NCBI RefSeq assembly: GCF_030271165.1
Contig: NZ_JASSZH010000038.1
Coordinates: 1 to 64,000, forward strand
Direction of reading: 5' to 3'
Origin: Psychromicrobium xiongbiense
Lineage (GTDB): Bacteria; Actinomycetota; Actinomycetes; Actinomycetales; Micrococcaceae
DNA length: 64,000 nt
Each line of letters opens with the position of its first letter. Positions within the stretch are counted from its first letter, which is position 1. Below the pieces are notes generated by a model. That model searched no databases. It was not told where the DNA came from and saw nothing but the letters and a program-made list of their open reading frames with translations. Made by a program: the position numbers and the translations under genes. Positions 1-7,277 of this stretch are shown here, one piece after another.

Positions 1-95
1 GCCAACACTGCAGCAGCGGCAAGCGCAGCAGCCACAGCTAACTCCTCCAACCAGGCGTCAGCACAGGCAGCAGCAAACACCAACGCCAACGCAAC
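1..95 (+). repeat. Direct repeat in surface-protein stalk, copy 1
   Basis: Bases 1-95 are identical to 385-479. The offset is 384 bp, exactly 128 codons, so the repeat stays in frame. Copy 1 probably extends upstream of the window. Confidence 0.9.
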
Positions 96-993
96 GGCAT
101 CAGCGGCGGCATCAGCAAGCGCCACAGCCACTGCGGCAACCAATGCCGCAGCGCAGGCAGCAGCGCAGGCGGCCGCCAACGCGGATGCCAGCAGCGCTGC
201 GACTGCAGCAGCCAACGCCAATGCCAACGCAGCGGCCTCTTCTGCGGCCACTGCGGACGCCACGGCCACTGCCTCGGCCAATGCCACCAGCACTGCCAAC
301 GCTTCGGCTCAGTCCGCAGCCAACGCAGCCGCATGGAGCACGGCAAACGCAGACAGCAACGCCACGGCATCCGCCGCAGCTAATGCCAACACTGCAGCAG
401 CGGCAAGCGCAGCAGCCACAGCTAACTCCTCCAACCAGGCGTCAGCACAGGCAGCAGCAAACACCAACGCCAACGCAACCGCGTCGGCAACGGCGTCCGC
501 GAACACCAACGCCAGCTCCAGCAGCAACGGCACCCCGATCACGGTGACCATCGATAAGTCGGTCGTCACGGTGGGCGAGGATACCGTCCTGACGGTGACC
601 GGCCATGGTTTCAAGGCTGGCGAAGTGGTCTCCGGGACGGTTCACTCCGTGCCAATGGATCTGGGTGTGCAGACCGCTGACGCTAACGGCCAGGTGGTGT
701 TCACCTTCAACAGCAAGGATCTGGAAGTTGGCGCTCACAGTGTGACGCTGACCTCCACGACCGACGCGACCCGTACCGGAACTGTCGGGTTCACCGTCAT
801 TCCGGTCGCGGCCACCGCTTCGGCCAGCTCCTCGGCCGCAGCAACCGGCACCGGTGACGGCTCGCTGCCGGACACCGGAGCGAATGGCGTGCTGCCCCTG
901 CTTGCAGGTGGTGCCGTCATCCTGCTCCTGGGTGCCGTCATGATCGGTGCGGCTGCCAGCCGCAAACGACGGAAGATCACCGCTGAACGCTAG
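1..993 (+). CDS. LPDTG cell-wall-anchored surface protein, C-terminal part (start outside window)
   Basis: This is the end of a large secreted surface protein. The first ~180 visible codons form a low-complexity stalk built almost only from Ala, Asn, Ser and Thr, with an exact 95-bp repeat at 384-bp spacing. A compact Ig-like beta segment follows (about codons 178-265, opening TPITVTIDKS). The end is a complete sorting signal: LPDTG at 865-879, a hydrophobic helix, a basic tail (RKRRK) and the TAG stop at 991. By family knowledge a sortase cleaves between T and G and links the protein to peptidoglycan. The ligand is unknown. The sortase in this window (17173-18006) looks like class E, which usually prefers LAxTG, so the matching sortase may lie elsewhere. 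The frame is secure; the N-terminus is not visible. Confidence 0.85.
   Translation, partial: ANTAAAASAAATANSSNQASAQAAANTNANATASAAASASATATAATNAAAQAAAQAAANADASSAATAAANANANAAASSAATADATATASANATSTANASAQSAANAAAWSTANADSNATASAAANANTAAAASAAATANSSNQASAQAAANTNANATASATASANTNASSSSNGTPITVTIDKSVVTVGEDTVLTVTGHGFKAGEVVSGTVHSVPMDLGVQTADANGQVVFTFNSKDLEVGAHSVTLTSTTDATRTGTVGFTVIPVAATASASSSAAATGTGDGSLPDTGANGVLPLLAGGAVILLLGAVMIGAAASRKRRKITAER
385..479 (+). repeat. Direct repeat in surface-protein stalk, copy 2
   Basis: Exact copy of 1-95. Identity stops at base 480 (c, against g at 96). It encodes Ala/Asn/Ser/Thr-rich stalk sequence. Confidence 0.9.
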
Positions 994-1024
994 GTTCAAG
1001 CACTAGGGATCTACCAGTAAGAAC

Positions 1025-1066
1025 AATGATGGCCCCGGCTCGGATCACCGCGCCGGGGCCATCATT
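1025..1066 (+). terminator. Intrinsic terminator after surface protein
   Basis: Perfect 15-bp stem (1025-1039 with 1052-1066, core GGCCCCGGC) and a 12-nt loop, 31 bases after the stop codon. There is only a short pyrimidine tract after it. Confidence 0.8.
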
Positions 1067-1149
1067 CTCACTGACCCCCAGGATAGCCCTTTACTCTTGA
1101 GGTAAGCGGCTTGGGGGGTCGGTCATCAGATCAAGTTAAAGGAAGAATT

Positions 1150-1935
1150 GTGGCTGAGCCGACAAGCACCAGCACCCCTGTGAAACGCAAACCGTATGTC
1201 CGTGTGGTGATGGTTCTTGCGGTACTTCTGACTGCGTGGCACGTTGCGGCATCCTTCTTGTGGATCGCCCCATACTCGGACGGAGCGCGGTCCGCATTCC
1301 CGGGCGGCCAGCCGACCCTGACGGCCTATATGATCCCACTCTTCGGTCAGTCCTGGAGCGTCTTCGCCCCGGAACCGATCAATGGAAACTTCACCCTGAA
1401 AGTCCGTTCCAGCAGCACGGTCAACGGTCAGGAGCAGGTCACCGACTGGGTCGACGCAACTGCGGTGGAGCTGTCGATGATTCAGCACAATCTTTTCCCA
1501 CCCCGCGCCGGGATCCAGGCCGCCGAGCTTGCCTCCGAATTCAAGGGCGCCTGGGACAACCTCACCGCCGATCACAAGGTGATCGTGGGCCTGAACTACA
1601 CCAATGGCACCGACTGGTCCGCACGCCTCAATGACAAACTGCTCAGCTATGGCAACCCCGACGTCGTCAATGCCTACCTGATTCAGGAAACCCGGGTGGA
1701 CCGCTACGCCACCCAGGTCGCAAAAGCCATCTGGGGCGACAAAATCGAGCGGGTTCAGTTCCAGATTTACCGACAGAACATCACCCCGTTCGCCCAGCGC
1801 AACGATCCCACGGTCAAACCCCAGCCTCTGCAGCTGGCCAATACCGGTTGGCGGGGCCTCGATGCCGCCCCAGGTCAGTCATCACTGGATTTTGCAGCAA
1901 CCTTCCGCGCCCACTACGAAAAGACCCAGCGATGA
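1150..1935 (+). CDS. DUF5819 family protein
   Basis: A 261-residue protein with one N-terminal membrane segment (about residues 17-37, VVMVLAVLLTAWHVAASF) and an extracytoplasmic remainder containing a QSWSVFAPEP segment. I recognise it as DUF5819, a family of unknown function commonly encoded beside HTTM proteins in actinobacteria. I chose the GTG at 1150 because AAGGAAG lies just upstream; a TTG at 1111 is in frame but has no clear ribosome site. The stop overlaps the next start (ATGA), so the three genes 1150-4567 are probably translationally coupled. It may be the partner or scaffold of the membrane enzyme that follows; this is inference. Confidence 0.8.
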   Translation: MAEPTSTSTPVKRKPYVRVVMVLAVLLTAWHVAASFLWIAPYSDGARSAFPGGQPTLTAYMIPLFGQSWSVFAPEPINGNFTLKVRSSSTVNGQEQVTDWVDATAVELSMIQHNLFPPRAGIQAAELASEFKGAWDNLTADHKVIVGLNYTNGTDWSARLNDKLLSYGNPDVVNAYLIQETRVDRYATQVAKAIWGDKIERVQFQIYRQNITPFAQRNDPTVKPQPLQLANTGWRGLDAAPGQSSLDFAATFRAHYEKTQR

Positions 1936-3134
1936 ACCCCGTCAAGGCCTCGCAACGCCCCAGCGCTCAGAAATCCAGCGCACAGAAACCCGGCGCACAA
2001 CGCCCGGGACCGGGGGGCCTGGGCGCCATCATCATCGGGTATCTGAGCGGCCTGGGACGCTTTATCCGCAGCCTGCTGCAGCAACTGTTCACCCTGATCG
2101 GCTCGCTGGTTCAGCGAGGGTACCTCTGGGTTGAGTCCTGGCTGCTGGATTCCAAGAAATCACTGTATGGCCTGGGCGTGACGCGCATCGTGTTCGGTGT
2201 AACCGGGCTGACCCTGCTCATGGCCAACTTCTCGACCCGGCTCTACTCCTTTGGCCCGGGCTCGGCGTGGAACGGCGAAATGCCGGTGGCCAAGAGCGAT
2301 CTGGCCCGAATCGGCATCTTCTCGATGTTCCATGACGCCATGCTCAACGGCGCTGTCTACACCTTGCTCTACCTGATCCTCATGCTGCTCGCCGTGCTCT
2401 TCATTCTGGGCTGGCGGTTTCGGATCGTTCTGCCGCTGTACTTCATCATGTGGGTCTCCTTCATTGAGGCCAATGACATGCTCGGCGATCAGGGCGACAA
2501 TATGTACCGCATTGCCCTGCTGCTGTTCTTCTTTGCCGATCCTGCAGCCAGGCTCTCCCTCGATGCCCGGCGCAGGGCCAAATTCGCGGACCTTCCGGCA
2601 AGCACTCCGTGGCTGGTGCGCGTCTGGCGCGGTCACTCCCCCCTCGATCCGCAGATCGGCTCACTGTTCCACAATCTGGCGCTCGTGGCCCTGACCGCCC
2701 AGGTCTGCTTCGTCTACGCCTCGGGCGCGCTGTACAAGGCGGGCGGCGTACCGTGGTCCACGGGCTATGCGATCTACAACCCGCTGATGACCGAACGGTT
2801 CGGCACCTGGCCTGAACTGAGCCAGATCACCACCCATTGGGGAGCGGTAGTCGCCGCCATCAGCTGGGGGTCGATCATCATGCAGATCACCTTCCCGCTA
2901 CTGCTGCTGACCCGCCCCACCCGCATCCTTGCGCTCTTCGGCATCATGTCCTTCCATATCGGCATCGCCGTCCTGATGGGGCTCCCGTGGTTCTCGCTGA
3001 CCATGATCGCCATCGACTTCATCTTTGTCCGGGACCGGACCTGGAAAGCCTTCGGTGGGGTCATCTCCTCCACTTTCACCAAATCCTTCAACCCCTCCGC
3101 CGTGGCCGCAGAAGGTGCGGAAGGCACCTCATGA
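1932..3134 (+). CDS. HTTM domain membrane protein (vitamin K-dependent gamma-carboxylase-like)
   Basis: A 400-residue polytopic membrane protein: a Pro/Gln-rich cytoplasmic N-terminus (1-35), then several hydrophobic segments from ~75 to ~385. The stretch YASGALYKAGGVPWSTGY resembles the region of animal gamma-glutamyl carboxylase (GVKKLDADW) that holds the catalytic lysine; the matching residue here is Lys269. A later FHIGIAVLMG stretch also fits the family. HTTM proteins are bacterial homologues of that carboxylase, with unknown substrates. The start is the ATG at 1932, which overlaps the previous stop; an in-frame upstream extension to 1848 would overlap DUF5819 and is rejected. The last four bases overlap the next gene. 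Confidence 0.87.
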   Translation: MNPVKASQRPSAQKSSAQKPGAQRPGPGGLGAIIIGYLSGLGRFIRSLLQQLFTLIGSLVQRGYLWVESWLLDSKKSLYGLGVTRIVFGVTGLTLLMANFSTRLYSFGPGSAWNGEMPVAKSDLARIGIFSMFHDAMLNGAVYTLLYLILMLLAVLFILGWRFRIVLPLYFIMWVSFIEANDMLGDQGDNMYRIALLLFFFADPAARLSLDARRRAKFADLPASTPWLVRVWRGHSPLDPQIGSLFHNLALVALTAQVCFVYASGALYKAGGVPWSTGYAIYNPLMTERFGTWPELSQITTHWGAVVAAISWGSIIMQITFPLLLLTRPTRILALFGIMSFHIGIAVLMGLPWFSLTMIAIDFIFVRDRTWKAFGGVISSTFTKSFNPSAVAAEGAEGTS

Positions 3135-4567
3135 GGGATGCCGCCGTCGTCGGATCCGGGCCTAATGGTCTGGCCGCTGCCGTGCTGCTGGCACGCGCGG
3201 GCCTGCAGGTCGACCTCTTCGAGGCCAGCAGTACGATCGGCGGCGGAACCCGGACCCAGGAGCTGATAGCGCCGGAACACTGGCATGATGTCTGCTCGGC
3301 AGTACATCCCATGGCCTTCGCCTCGCCGTTCTTTCGCGAATTCGGCCTGGCGGAGAAGCTGGAATGGTTCACTCCGGAGATTTCCTACGGCAACCCGCTC
3401 GATGGCGGACGGGCGGGCCTGGCGTATCACAGCCTGGACCGCACGGTGGAGGGGCTGGGCCGGGACGGTGCTGGATACCGCAGGCTGATGGGGCCACTCG
3501 TGGACCGCGTCCAGGGCGTGCTGGATGTTGCCCTGCACCCGGTGCTCCGGATACCCCGTGATCCGCTGGCCTTCACCGCTCTGGCTCTGGGAACCCTCTG
3601 GCAGGGCAGCCCAGCCTGGAATCTCGGCTTCCACGACCAGGAGGCGCCGGCATTGCTCACCGGGGCTGCGGTGCACACCGTGGCCCCACAACCCAGCCTG
3701 AGTTCGGCCGCGGCCGGCCTGGTGCTGACCAATCTGGCGCACACGGTAGGCTGGCCGATCCCCCGGGGTGGTTCGGCCCAGATCTCCCAGACCATGCTGG
3801 ACGATTTCCTGGCCCACGGCGGGACGCTCCACACCGATACTCCGATCACCGACCTGGGCGAGCTGGAGGAGTACCGCGCCACGCTGCTCGATGTCGGTCC
3901 GCGGGGGCTGCTCTCCCTGGCTGGAGAACGGCTGCCAGACCGCTATGCGGCCGCGCTGCGGCGGTACCGCTATAACAACGCTGCCTGCAAAGTGGACTTC
4001 ATCCTCTCCGGCCCAGTGCCCTGGCAGAATCCGGAACTGGCGCTGGCGGGCACGGTGCATGCGGGCGGCAGCCGCGCAGAGATGGCGCTTTCCGAGCGTC
4101 AGGTAGCACGGGGCGAGCACCCCACCGAGCCCTATGTCCTGCTCTCACAACCCAGCAGTTTCGACCCCAGCCGGGCGCCGGCAGGACGTCACGTGCTGTG
4201 GACCTACTGCCATGTTCCGGCTGGCTCCACGCGAGACATGCGGGACGCCGTCGTACGCCAGCTGGAGCGCTTTGCCCCCGGCTTCCGCGACCTCATCGTG
4301 TCCTCACGTGCGACGACGGCGGCACAGCTGGCCGAGTACAACGCCAACTACGTCGGAGGTGACTTCGGGACCGGGGTGCCCGATCTGCGGCAGTTGATTG
4401 CCCGTCCTACGCTCAGCCTCGCCCCGTGGAACACACCGCTGGCCGGAACCTACCTGTGCTCCGCGGCGGCACCTCCCGGGCCCGGTGTGCACGGAATGGG
4501 CGGGTATCACGCGGCAACCAGGGCGCTGAAGGAGATCTTCGGGCTGAAACGGCCATCTCTGCGCTGA
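3131..4567 (+). CDS. FAD-dependent oxidoreductase, phytoene-desaturase/amine-oxidase-like
   Basis: A 478-residue flavoprotein. The N-terminus has the Rossmann signature VVGSGPNGLAAAVLLARAG followed by an acidic strand end (LFEAS) and the GGGTRT motif typical of the phytoene desaturase/NAD(P)-binding-8 group. The C-terminus ends in a conserved FAD-binding patch (GPGVHGMGGYHAATRAL). No carotenoid or phytoene synthase gene is nearby, so carotenoid desaturation is not supported. The substrate could be another isoprenoid or quinone. The ATG at 3131 overlaps the HTTM stop by four bases, which ties its expression to the two genes before it. No terminator is seen before the YceI gene. Confidence 0.85.
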   Translation: MRDAAVVGSGPNGLAAAVLLARAGLQVDLFEASSTIGGGTRTQELIAPEHWHDVCSAVHPMAFASPFFREFGLAEKLEWFTPEISYGNPLDGGRAGLAYHSLDRTVEGLGRDGAGYRRLMGPLVDRVQGVLDVALHPVLRIPRDPLAFTALALGTLWQGSPAWNLGFHDQEAPALLTGAAVHTVAPQPSLSSAAAGLVLTNLAHTVGWPIPRGGSAQISQTMLDDFLAHGGTLHTDTPITDLGELEEYRATLLDVGPRGLLSLAGERLPDRYAAALRRYRYNNAACKVDFILSGPVPWQNPELALAGTVHAGGSRAEMALSERQVARGEHPTEPYVLLSQPSSFDPSRAPAGRHVLWTYCHVPAGSTRDMRDAVVRQLERFAPGFRDLIVSSRATTAAQLAEYNANYVGGDFGTGVPDLRQLIARPTLSLAPWNTPLAGTYLCSAAAPPGPGVHGMGGYHAATRALKEIFGLKRPSLR

Positions 4568-4638
4568 ACCCGAGGCCTCAGGAGCATGGGCTTGTGTGGC
4601 ACCGCGCCGTAGACTGGCCGGATCAGAAGGGAGCCCCG

Positions 4639-5385
4639 ATGGCCATCCGGAAGCGTACTCGTCTCATCCTGGTTGTTGCTGTCGTCGTGGTGCTCCTCGG
4701 CGCCGTGGCAGTGTTCCTGGGACCGCAGTGGTACGCGGCCTCTCAGGGGCCCGCGCCCGCTCCGCTGAGCCTGAGCAGCCCGTCCACCACCGTGGGAAGC
4801 CCCACCGCCCCCGGTACAAGTGCCGCTCCCTCAGCTGCCACCACCGCCGGCGTCGCCAATCCGGCAGATGCTGGGCAGTGGAAAGTCGGCACTGGATCCC
4901 AGGCCGGATACCGGATCGACGAGCAGCTCAACGGGGCGAAAAACACCGTCGTCGGCAGGACCGGGAAAGTCAGCGGCACGGCCACGGTGGCCGGAGGACA
5001 GCTGACTCAGGCGCAGATCGACGTCGACGTTGCCAGCATCATGACGGACAACGGAACCCGGGACAATTACTTCCGCGGCTCCGTGATGAAGACGGACAGT
5101 CATCCCACGGCATCCTTCGTTCTGTCAGCCCCGGTCGGGCTTCCGGGCTTGTCCGCCACCCCGGTGTCGCTGAGCGCCTCGGGCAGCCTGGAACTGGCCG
5201 GGCAGAAACATGAGGTGGTCGCCAAATTGCAGGTGGCGCGCTCGGACGCACAGGTGTCCATCTCCGGCACCATCGATCTGGTGCTGGCGGATTTCTCGAT
5301 TCAGCCGCCGAACCTGGGCTTCGTCAAAGTGGCAAACACAGGCACCATCGAATTCCTGCTGCGCCTCGATCACCTCCGACCCTGA
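4639..5385 (+). CDS. YceI family lipid-binding protein, membrane-tethered
   Basis: A 248-residue protein with an N-terminal signal anchor (residues 7-28, LILVVAVVVVLLGAVAVFLG), a Ser/Thr/Pro/Ala linker (~35-75) and a YceI domain (~78-246) with GYRIDEQL, DNGTRDNYFRG and HPTASFVL. YceI proteins form an extended lipocalin-like barrel that holds polyisoprenoid chains. The ATG at 4639 has AGAAGGGAG upstream; the longer frame from 4426 runs through the previous gene and is rejected. It follows the oxidoreductase by 71 bases and may belong to the same unit. A role as carrier of a quinone or polyprenol for the upstream membrane enzyme is inference. Confidence 0.88.
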   Translation: MAIRKRTRLILVVAVVVVLLGAVAVFLGPQWYAASQGPAPAPLSLSSPSTTVGSPTAPGTSAAPSAATTAGVANPADAGQWKVGTGSQAGYRIDEQLNGAKNTVVGRTGKVSGTATVAGGQLTQAQIDVDVASIMTDNGTRDNYFRGSVMKTDSHPTASFVLSAPVGLPGLSATPVSLSASGSLELAGQKHEVVAKLQVARSDAQVSISGTIDLVLADFSIQPPNLGFVKVANTGTIEFLLRLDHLRP

Positions 5386-5520
5386 TCCCTTTTCTCAGCT
5401 TTCCCAGCTTTCCCAGCGCCACACTGAACCCGCCGCTCAGGCCCCAGGGGGGTAGTTCAGCACCGCGAGGGTGAAAACACGCGTCGCACTACCCACCCAA
5501 TGCTGAAACACCCTCCCGCA

Positions 5521-5544
5521 GTGACCACACAGCTGTGTGGTCAC
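5521..5544. repeat. 24-bp perfect gapless palindrome
   Basis: Each half is GTGACCACACAG or its exact reverse complement, with no spacer. It lies between the YceI stop and the tRNA-Leu terminator. The form suits a dimeric regulator site better than a terminator, since there is no T-tract. Function unknown. Confidence 0.6.
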
Positions 5545-5551
5545 ACAACGC

Positions 5552-5586
5552 AAAAGTCCCGCAGACCTGAGGTCTACGGGACTTTC
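5552..5586 (-). terminator. Terminator after tRNA-Leu
   Basis: Hairpin whose arms AAAGTCCCGCAGACC and GGTCTACGGGACTTT pair with one mismatch, just downstream of tRNA-Leu on the minus strand. Confidence 0.75.
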
Positions 5587-5591
5587 ATCTG

Positions 5592-5674
5592 TGCGCGAGG
5601 GGGGATTTGAACCCCCACACCCTTTCGGATACTGGCACCTGAAGCCAGCGCGTCTGCCGTTCCGCCACTCGCGC
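5592..5674 (-). tRNA. tRNA-Leu (CAG)
   Basis: An 83-base class II tRNA on the minus strand. The acceptor stem is GCGCGAG/CTCGCGC with discriminator A. The anticodon stem CTGGC/GCCAG holds loop TTCAGGT with anticodon CAG. A short variable arm and a T arm containing GGTTCAAATCC are present. CCA is not encoded. A terminator hairpin follows. Confidence 0.95.
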
Positions 5675-5972
5675 GAGTGTCTGAACCCTGGAACGAATTC
5701 CCGGTTCACAGCGACATTCAGCATAACGGAAAATCCGCGAATCACCCAAATCGCGCAGGCGACGGCACCCAGAAGCACCGAAAAACAACCCCTCGGAACC
5801 TTCTTCCACCGCCTGTAACAGGTAACGATCTCGACCGTTCATGGACCAAAAGTAAGGTCATCAACAGGCGCACCAAGTAGTATCAAGCCCAGAAGCATCC
5901 GGCCGGGAGGCTGGCCCTGCGCTGTCGTCCTGGAGATGGCCGCGCTCCGAAACGACACAGGAGGAGGTGCCG
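5675..5972 (+). promoter_or_regulatory. fhaA upstream region
   Basis: About 300 bases without a gene between the divergent tRNA-Leu and fhaA. It is AT-richer than its surroundings. A -10-like TAGTAT lies at 5878-5883 with no convincing -35, which leaves a leader of about 85 bases before fhaA. The ribosome site AGGAGG is at about 5961-5966. I see no small ORF with its own ribosome site. Confidence 0.3.
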
Positions 5973-6794
5973 ATGGGACTACTGGACAACGTAGAGCGTG
6001 GTCTGGAGAAAGCCGTTCGCGGCGCGTTCTCCCGCGGCTCGCGCTCCCAGGTACAGCCGGTGGAAATCGCCAGTCGGATCCGTCGTGAGATGGATGACAA
6101 GACGATGAGGTTCGACGCCGAGCGCACCTTCGCACCGAATGTATTCGACACCCTCCTGGGCCCCAACGACTTTGAGCGCGCCAAGACCTGGGGTGCTGCC
6201 CTGGCTGAGGAACTCTGCGACGTCGTCATCCGTCACGCCCGGTCCCAGGGCTACACCCTGCAGGGGCCGGTTCGGGTGTCCTTCACGCGCGATGCCGCTC
6301 TCAAGCCGGGCGAGATGCGCGTCATCTCCTCGATTGAGCGCTCAGACGCCCGGGGGGCCACTGCGTCCCAGGCGTCGGCCGCCTACGCCTCGCCGAACCC
6401 TGCTGCACCCCGGCCCGCACCGGCGCCGGTTCAGCGCGCCCCCCAGGCGCCCCGACTGCCTCAGCGACCGCCTCAGCCGGTGCTCGACATCGACGGTCAG
6501 CGCTATTCACTCAACGCCTCCTCCGTGGTGCTCGGCCGCTCCAGCGATGCGGACATTCTGGTCGATGACACCGGAGTCTCGCGCCGACACGTCGAAATTC
6601 GCAGCCAGGGAGGCGCCAGCACGGCCATTGACCTGGGGTCGACCAACGGGAGCTTCGTCGACGGCCGCAAGATTGACGGCTCTGCACCGCTGCACGATGG
6701 CTCCACGATTTCCATCGGCCGGGCAACCATGGTGTTCCGACTGATTCCGGCCACCGGCTCCCCCGGTTCAGCGCGCACCGGGAGCGGCGGCTGA
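5973..6794 (+). CDS. fhaA: FhaA, FHA-domain phosphothreonine reader with DUF3662 domain
   Basis: A 273-residue cytoplasmic protein. Residues 1-~115 form the FhaA N-terminal domain (DUF3662, opening GLLDNVERGLEKAVRGAF). A Pro/Ala-rich linker follows, then a C-terminal FHA domain (~170-262) with VLGRSSDAD, SRRH and GSTNGSFVDG, which binds phosphothreonine. In mycobacteria FhaA binds the phosphorylated kinase-like domain of MurJ and restrains peptidoglycan synthesis at poles and septa; a MurJ of that architecture is encoded at 52658-55996. The ATG at 5973 follows AGGAGG; an in-frame GTG two codons earlier sits inside that site. This is the first gene of the seven-gene wall-signalling operon; its stop overlaps the fhaB start by one base. 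Confidence 0.93.
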   Translation: MGLLDNVERGLEKAVRGAFSRGSRSQVQPVEIASRIRREMDDKTMRFDAERTFAPNVFDTLLGPNDFERAKTWGAALAEELCDVVIRHARSQGYTLQGPVRVSFTRDAALKPGEMRVISSIERSDARGATASQASAAYASPNPAAPRPAPAPVQRAPQAPRLPQRPPQPVLDIDGQRYSLNASSVVLGRSSDADILVDDTGVSRRHVEIRSQGGASTAIDLGSTNGSFVDGRKIDGSAPLHDGSTISIGRATMVFRLIPATGSPGSARTGSGG

Positions 6795-7276
6795 TGGATG
6801 AGCTGAGCGGGCTGACCCAGGCCGTCCTGCGCTTCGGCTTCCTCCTGCTGCTCTGGGTCATGGTGTTCAGCGTGGTGGCCGCGATGCGTCGCGACCTGGT
6901 GATCGGCCGCAAGGTCCGCACCGGGACGCCCACCGCGCGTCAGGCACGCAAACACCCCGAACTGGCCGCACCGCCGGTCCACCAGCGTGCCCGCCAGCTC
7001 GTGGTCACCGAGGGCCCGCTGAGCGGTACGGTGCTGGATCTGGGCACGACGCCCATCCTGCTGGGCCGCGCTCAAGAGGCCACACTCGTTCTGGAAGACG
7101 ACTACGCCTCCGGACGCCACGCCCGCCTCTTTCCTCAGGGCAGCCGCTGGTTCATCGAGGATCTCGGCTCCACCAACGGGACCTATCTGGCGGATCAGCA
7201 ACTCACCAGGGCGCTGCCTCTGGAACTGGGTGTCCCGATCAGGATCGGCAAGACGGTCATCGAATTGAGGCCGTGA
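6794..7276 (+). CDS. fhaB: FhaB (FipA-type), membrane-linked FHA protein
   Basis: A 160-residue protein: an N-terminal membrane segment (~11-32, FGFLLLLWVMVFSVVAAMR), a basic linker, and an FHA domain (~78-158) with LGRAQEATLVLEDDYAS, GRHARL and DLGSTNGTYL. FHA domains bind phosphothreonine made by PknA/PknB. In mycobacteria the homologue helps couple division to stress through FtsZ and FtsQ. The start ATG at 6794 overlaps the fhaA stop (TGATG), and only one base separates its stop from pstP, so translation is coupled. Confidence 0.92.
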   Translation: MDELSGLTQAVLRFGFLLLLWVMVFSVVAAMRRDLVIGRKVRTGTPTARQARKHPELAAPPVHQRARQLVVTEGPLSGTVLDLGTTPILLGRAQEATLVLEDDYASGRHARLFPQGSRWFIEDLGSTNGTYLADQQLTRALPLELGVPIRIGKTVIELRP

Positions 7277-7277
7277 G

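Noticed and set aside
1..547. Overlapping frames and short repeats in the Ala/Asn stalk, possibly a CRISPR-like array
   Set aside because: The repeats are in-frame coding repeats with 384-bp period and no unique spacers, so not a CRISPR.
2774..4120. A 448-codon minus-strand frame opposite HTTM and the FAD oxidoreductase
   Set aside because: Antisense shadow; composition unlike a protein and no start signal.
3131..4567. Carotenoid phytoene desaturase
   Set aside because: Family resemblance only; no crtB/crtE genes nearby and the partners point elsewhere.
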